Of a stretch of DNA of 64,000 nt, positions 60,253 through 64,000 are shown piece after piece. The notes beneath the pieces were generated by a model. It was not told the origin of the DNA. It did no database searches and worked only from the letters and a program-made list of their open reading frames with translations. Each line of letters begins with the position of its first letter. The stretch's first letter is position 1. The position numbers and the translations under genes were made by a program. Source of the stretch: Mugil cephalus (lineage: Eukaryota; Chordata; Actinopteri; Mugiliformes; Mugilidae); contig NC_061770.1 in the NCBI RefSeq assembly GCF_022458985.1, positions 37,553,599 to 37,617,598 on the forward strand. Direction: 5' to 3'.

Positions 60253-61876
60253 ATGAACTTCACCCTGATAACAGCTTTTAGTCTCTGCAGCCTCTGTAAG
60301 TACTGACTTTAATTGTTCCTAACTTCACTCCTCAAAGTATTGTTGTATGGTTAGTCTGTCATCATTTAATACATTCACTTGCTACTTGACTTTCTTCATT
60401 TTATTTCCCTCATGTCACTTTAAAACAAGTAACTCTGTTGTTTCTCTGTTGGTTTCAGGCTGGTTCTCTGTCTCAGGTTCTGAGGTTCAGACTATGGACG
60501 TCAAGTCGGGTCAAGACGTCACACTGAAATGCTCCAATGTTGACCAGTATGATACTGTGATAACGTGGTTCAGAGTGGTCGATCAAACCTCAGATGGTTT
60601 TATCTGTACTATGGACCCAAATGGCAAAGTTAAAACAACGAGTGATCGATTTACAAAGGAAAAATATGAAACAAGCTCTAACAGCTCCTCTGTCTCTCTC
60701 ACGATCAAGTCAGTGGATTCATCAGACTCTGGGTTGTATGTCTGTGGAATTATCAGAGCTGGAAATCTACTTTTAAGTAGGACACATTTAAAGATTGATG
60801 GTAAGTGTCTTTAATGTTATTGGTACATTTTGTTTGGTCAAGTCATTTTCTACTGATAATACTTTGATTTTTCAGTTTTGTCTCTGCATAGATTAAATCA
60901 TCCAAAAATAAAATCAAGAATGAAATTATCTTCATTTACTGATACATTTTATTTGTCAAGTCATTTTCTGCTTATAATACAAAGAGATGCTTTGATGTAA
61001 ATCATCCAAGTCAAGTCAAAACTGAAATGATTTTTATTTATTTAAAAGGCACTGATGAGTCTGATGGTAACATGGACAGCAAATGTAAACGTAAGAATTT
61101 CCTTCATATTTTTCTCCATTTTCATTTTAGCGTAAACTCAAATCTCTAAAGTGAATTTAGAGACTAACACTCTTTCTTGTAACTTGTCTTTGTTCTAAAG
61201 AGTCTGATGAAATGGTACAGCTGGTGAGTGTGGCCCTGCGTGGACTGACTGTTGTCCTTGTAATGGTCATCATTGGTCTAGTTGTTCGAAGCTTAAAAAA
61301 GGTACTGAGTCCTTTCTTTCATGCTATTTTGTATAAAAAAATAAAAATAAAATAAAAAATAAAAAATAGTTATTGATCAATAACCAGATGTTTTGTTTCT
61401 GTCACTCAGCTCAAGAAGAACGGAATCCAGAGCAAAGTCAGGTGAATCCAACAATAACATTTTTATTTATCGTTCAGTAAAGCTTTACGCAAATCAGCCT
61501 CTATATGTTTTGCTCATCTCTGATACATTGGTGTGTACAGTGTGTACTGTATACTCAGAAGTGTACTTGCATCATGTTTATATGCCAAATAGGAACAAGA
61601 AATTGCAGTTTGTCCATTAAAGAACACAAACATGTCTTTAACGACTGTAAAATGTTTTGCTCAACATTACCTGGGATTATACTGTGACTGTAAATGTTCT
61701 TTTCACAGAAACATGGCTCTGACGACCTGAACTACGCTGCAGTGACTTTTCAAAAGAGAGAAAAAAAGAGGAGAACCAGAGCCAAATGTTATTTATGCTG
61801 CTACCAGATAGACTGGGAACTGTGCTGCATCGTATTTACTTTATGTTTTGTGGCTTTAGATGGCTTGTTGGTTTAA
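60253..61876 (+). pseudogene. A7: Ig V-domain receptor, K-type tail, frameshifted
   Basis: Exons: signal peptide 60253-60295; V domain 60459-60800; stalk 61049-61090; transmembrane 61201-61301; linker 61410-61441; tail from 61709; AATAAA 61898. The V domain is intact (VTLKCSN, TWFRVV, LYVCGII) and close to A1, whose missing Cys is present here. Only one stalk exon remains; the first was deleted. The transmembrane exon is 101 nt, seven fewer than paralogues, with CGAAGCTT where they have CAAATCATGAAGCTT. The frame shifts, giving a short basic tail that ends early in the last exon. The ancestral frame of that exon has LNYAAVTF (ITIM), but an extra base in an A-run breaks it before VVYAA. Arg lies in the membrane segment (VALRGLTVV). 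An intact ectodomain with a broken tail; could be a decoy or activating form, or a pseudogene. Confidence 0.6.
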
Positions 61877-61909
61877 AGAAGAAAAGTCTAATTGTGCAAT
61901 AAAGATCCA

Positions 61910-62600
61910 ATATTCATTCATTGTCAATTTTTTCTACGATTAACTTTCACCACTTCTTTGCTCTCCGTCAAAATCTGTTTAGGCAAAGGATAGAGAGGGA
62001 GCTCGTTGAACTGTCTCGATTGGCTTAGTCTGAACCATTAACAGGAAGAGTCAGCATGTGGTCTGAACTCAGATGAGGTGAAAATGATGAGATCTCTTAA
62101 CTCGTATCTTTCTAGAAAGAGGATCTGAAAGAACGATGAGCCAAAATGTTCACATGTTGTTGAATCCTATTTGAACTTAGATTGCTTACACGTGGCAGGT
62201 ACTTTGAAATTAGAATGAAGAATTGCCACAATTAAATCATGTAGGGGCAGCAGACTTCAGTGTCACAAAACAAATTCATTTGAGAAGTAATGTTACACTC
62301 AAACACAAGTTAGTAAGTCAGAGAGGAAAAAAAGCACATAGAAACATTCATTCTAGTGTCTTCAATGGTATCATTCATTCAGAAAAGTGCAAAGCCTCCA
62401 ACATCATCAGTACAGTTACATCATGTGCAAATAATCTGCTTCAAAATGATAAACAATGCCAATAAATTTAGTTAATATTAGCTAATTAATTAGTAATATT
62501 AGTTAATATAATTGACGTAATTTAGTTTGGGAAATGGACCACGCCAGTGACAAGGGGACAAGGATCTGAATCATCTATCATCCTGATACTACAGTGACAG
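61910..62600. other. A7 3' flank and unrecognised sequence
   Basis: 61,910-62,130 matches the A4 3' flank. The rest is AT-rich without recognisable genes. Confidence 0.4.
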
Positions 62601-62609
62601 AGCTGCCTA

Positions 62610-63015
62610 TTTGAGCTTGGTGAATTATTATTGTTTTCTTCCAAAGCCCTCTACATTGCTGGCCCCTTTACATTATGTACTGAGAAAAGATGTGTGGATT
62701 TGGGAGGAGCTGAATAAAGAGGTACCCACAAATACATTTATGGTCAAAATGCTACTATTTTACTCCTCAGATTGTGTCTCCATGTATACAGTGTTGGTCT
62801 GCATGGCTCAGAAAATATGAATATCATATTATCTATAGGCCTGGAAAGCAACATATAAATGCAGATGCCCTCAGCAGACTGCCCCTGCCGGACACATGCC
62901 CTCCTGAGGAATAAGACGATGTGGCACTAATGACAGATGGAACGGATGACACACAGATGACCACTGAACAAGTAAGACAGTGGACAGCTAAAGATGCTAT
63001 ACTGTCTGGTCAACA
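62610..63015 (+). mobile_element. Ty3/gypsy retrotransposon fragment
   Basis: Broken frames encode the end of reverse transcriptase (LVNYYCFLPKPSTLLAPLHY, compare G-L-x-N-Y-Y-x-x-F-L-P), then an RNase H end (RPGKQHINADALSRLPLP, near 62,840-62,890) and a spacer before integrase (VRQWTAKDAILSG). Stops and frame changes make it dead. No LTR in the window. Confidence 0.75.
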
Positions 63016-63019
63016 GACC

Positions 63020-63395
63020 GGCTACATGAGTTGGGGGTTTCAATAACTGTGCCACACGCATCCATTTTTGTGTCTTAGCAATGGCAAAAAAACAACAAAG
63101 AACAAACAAAAAAAAAGCCCTACCAAAGAACTTCACAAAGGCTAGTGTAAAATGCCCATTTCTCTAAAAACACTGCACAATAACTAAATACAGAGCTGCT
63201 TGGGAAGGAAGTTGGAAAAAAATATTCAAAGGTGTACACAATACACAAAAATTATAGAAAACAAAAACTGTACAGTACAATCCATCTGTCAGAGTCAGAG
63301 ATGTAATAATGCTCTCACAGCAGCTCCTTCCTGATGCCGTTCCTGTAACACACGGACAGGTGGCTACACATTCTCCATCACTGGAGGGCCTTCTA
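63020..63395. other. Unrecognised sequence at the hAT boundary
   Basis: AT-rich, with short frames and no domain. GGGCAATATGGCAAGAATATC at about 63,398 looks like the start of a hAT element. Confidence 0.3.
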
Positions 63396-63997
63396 CATGG
63401 GCAATATGGCAAGAATATCATATCACGATTTTTTAAAAATAAAATCACCATTTCGATTTTATCACGACCTTAAATTGAAAAATGAAAAACAGACAATATT
63501 TTCTCGGCATTCAGAGTAGAAACGTGGCATTGCAGTGTTGGAGAAGTATTTTCGTCTGGGCAGCTCAAACCGTGGGTCAACTACTTTAAGCAGGTGTTTT
63601 CTACCGTCTTGAAAGGTACCATATCTTTTGCAAGATAAAATGTTACTCCTTCTGTTACTTCCTTCCATCGCTTGCTTCACTTGTCATAAGGAGTGCCTTT
63701 GTTAAATCCGTTAAATGTGTTAATGTTGACTATTTCGGTCTTACACTAGCTCCTGCCTCCGCCTGCGGTGCCACCGGGTCCCTCGCTGTTTGGCTCTCAG
63801 CATATTGTTTGGGATGCTTCCTCTTCAAATGATTGAACAGGTTCGTCATGTTGCCACCCGACGTGCTGACCTGTTCTGTGCAAACTTTGCACAAAACATT
63901 TACCTGCGCTTTATTAGTTGAGAAAAATCCAAACCAATTCCACATAATGGAAGTGGATTTTTTTTTTAGTGACCAACTCCTTTTGGCTTTCAGCCAT
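63396..63997 (-). mobile_element. hAT transposon 5' part with BED finger, cut by the window end
   Basis: The minus strand encodes a BED zinc finger (63,730-63,945): MWNWFGFF, VLCKVC (C-x-x-C), GGNMTNLFNHLKRKH (H-x4-H), ending near AGT-GTAAGA, a possible donor. A further piece at 63,462-63,680 has VDPRFELPRRKYFSNTAMP, the block that follows in hAT transposases. An upstream ATG at 63,997 (MAESQKEL) is out of frame across a run of ten A, so either the run is miscounted or the copy is frameshifted. Confidence 0.75.
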
Positions 63998-64000
63998 GGC

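Overview
The window reads as nuclear DNA of a bony fish, most likely a spiny-rayed teleost. It has multi-exon vertebrate genes with GT-AG introns and AATAAA signals, and a dense load of typical fish repeats (Tc1-like elements, hAT, L2 and CR1/Rex-like LINEs, MITEs, BEL/Pao and Ty3/gypsy relics). The species cannot be fixed from sequence alone. I see no tRNA, rRNA, CRISPR array or prokaryotic gene.

The only host genes I can support belong to a tandem cluster of small type I membrane receptors, all on the + strand. Each has a signal-peptide exon, one V-type immunoglobulin exon, one or two short stalk exons, a transmembrane exon, a 32-nt linker exon and a last exon with one or two tyrosine motifs (LNYAAV/LNYAAL-like, then VVYAA). 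Intron phases are constant (1-1-1-1-0). I name them by subtype. A1-A7 are at 0.2, 13.8, 29.8, 40.2, 46.2 (relic), 53.3 and 60.3 kb; B1 and B2 at 23.6 and 34.0 kb have a four-cysteine-like V domain; C1 is at 47.4 kb (partial). Orphan ITIM-bearing last exons lie at 6.57 and 22.33 kb, and a shorter relic at 20.0 kb. A minus-strand relic of a V domain with a J-like FGN motif (NITR-like) lies at 21.2 kb.

The array is built of roughly 10-kb units: orphan tail exon, B-type gene, LINE/Tc1 debris, A-type gene. Two units (about 22.6-31.0 and 33.0-41.4 kb) are a recent tandem duplication with a constant offset near 10.39 kb. Its 3' boundary falls in or near the transmembrane exon of the A-type gene, so A3 and A4 have nearly the same ectodomain but different tails: A3 has a non-consensus LNYAAA tail and A4 an ITIM-consensus LNYAAV tail. 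Units near 6-15.5 kb and 49.5-56.5 kb are older and have lost the B gene.

Many copies are damaged, each differently. A1 lost the second V-domain cysteine, A6 lost the ITIM tyrosine, both B genes lost it before they duplicated, B1 and B2 carry different single-base frameshifts, and A5 and A7 have deletions in the transmembrane exon. A2, A3 and A4 look intact.

Between the genes lies nested repeat debris. It includes three copies of one Tc1 element with long IR/DR-type inverted repeats (15.6, 41.5 and 54.6 kb; two with uninterrupted 340-residue transposases), a 3.1-kb hAT element inserted in a Tc1 remnant and itself carrying an L2 LINE (2.9-6.0 kb), two copies of a ~600-bp MITE, and a non-autonomous hAT carrying LINE sequence.
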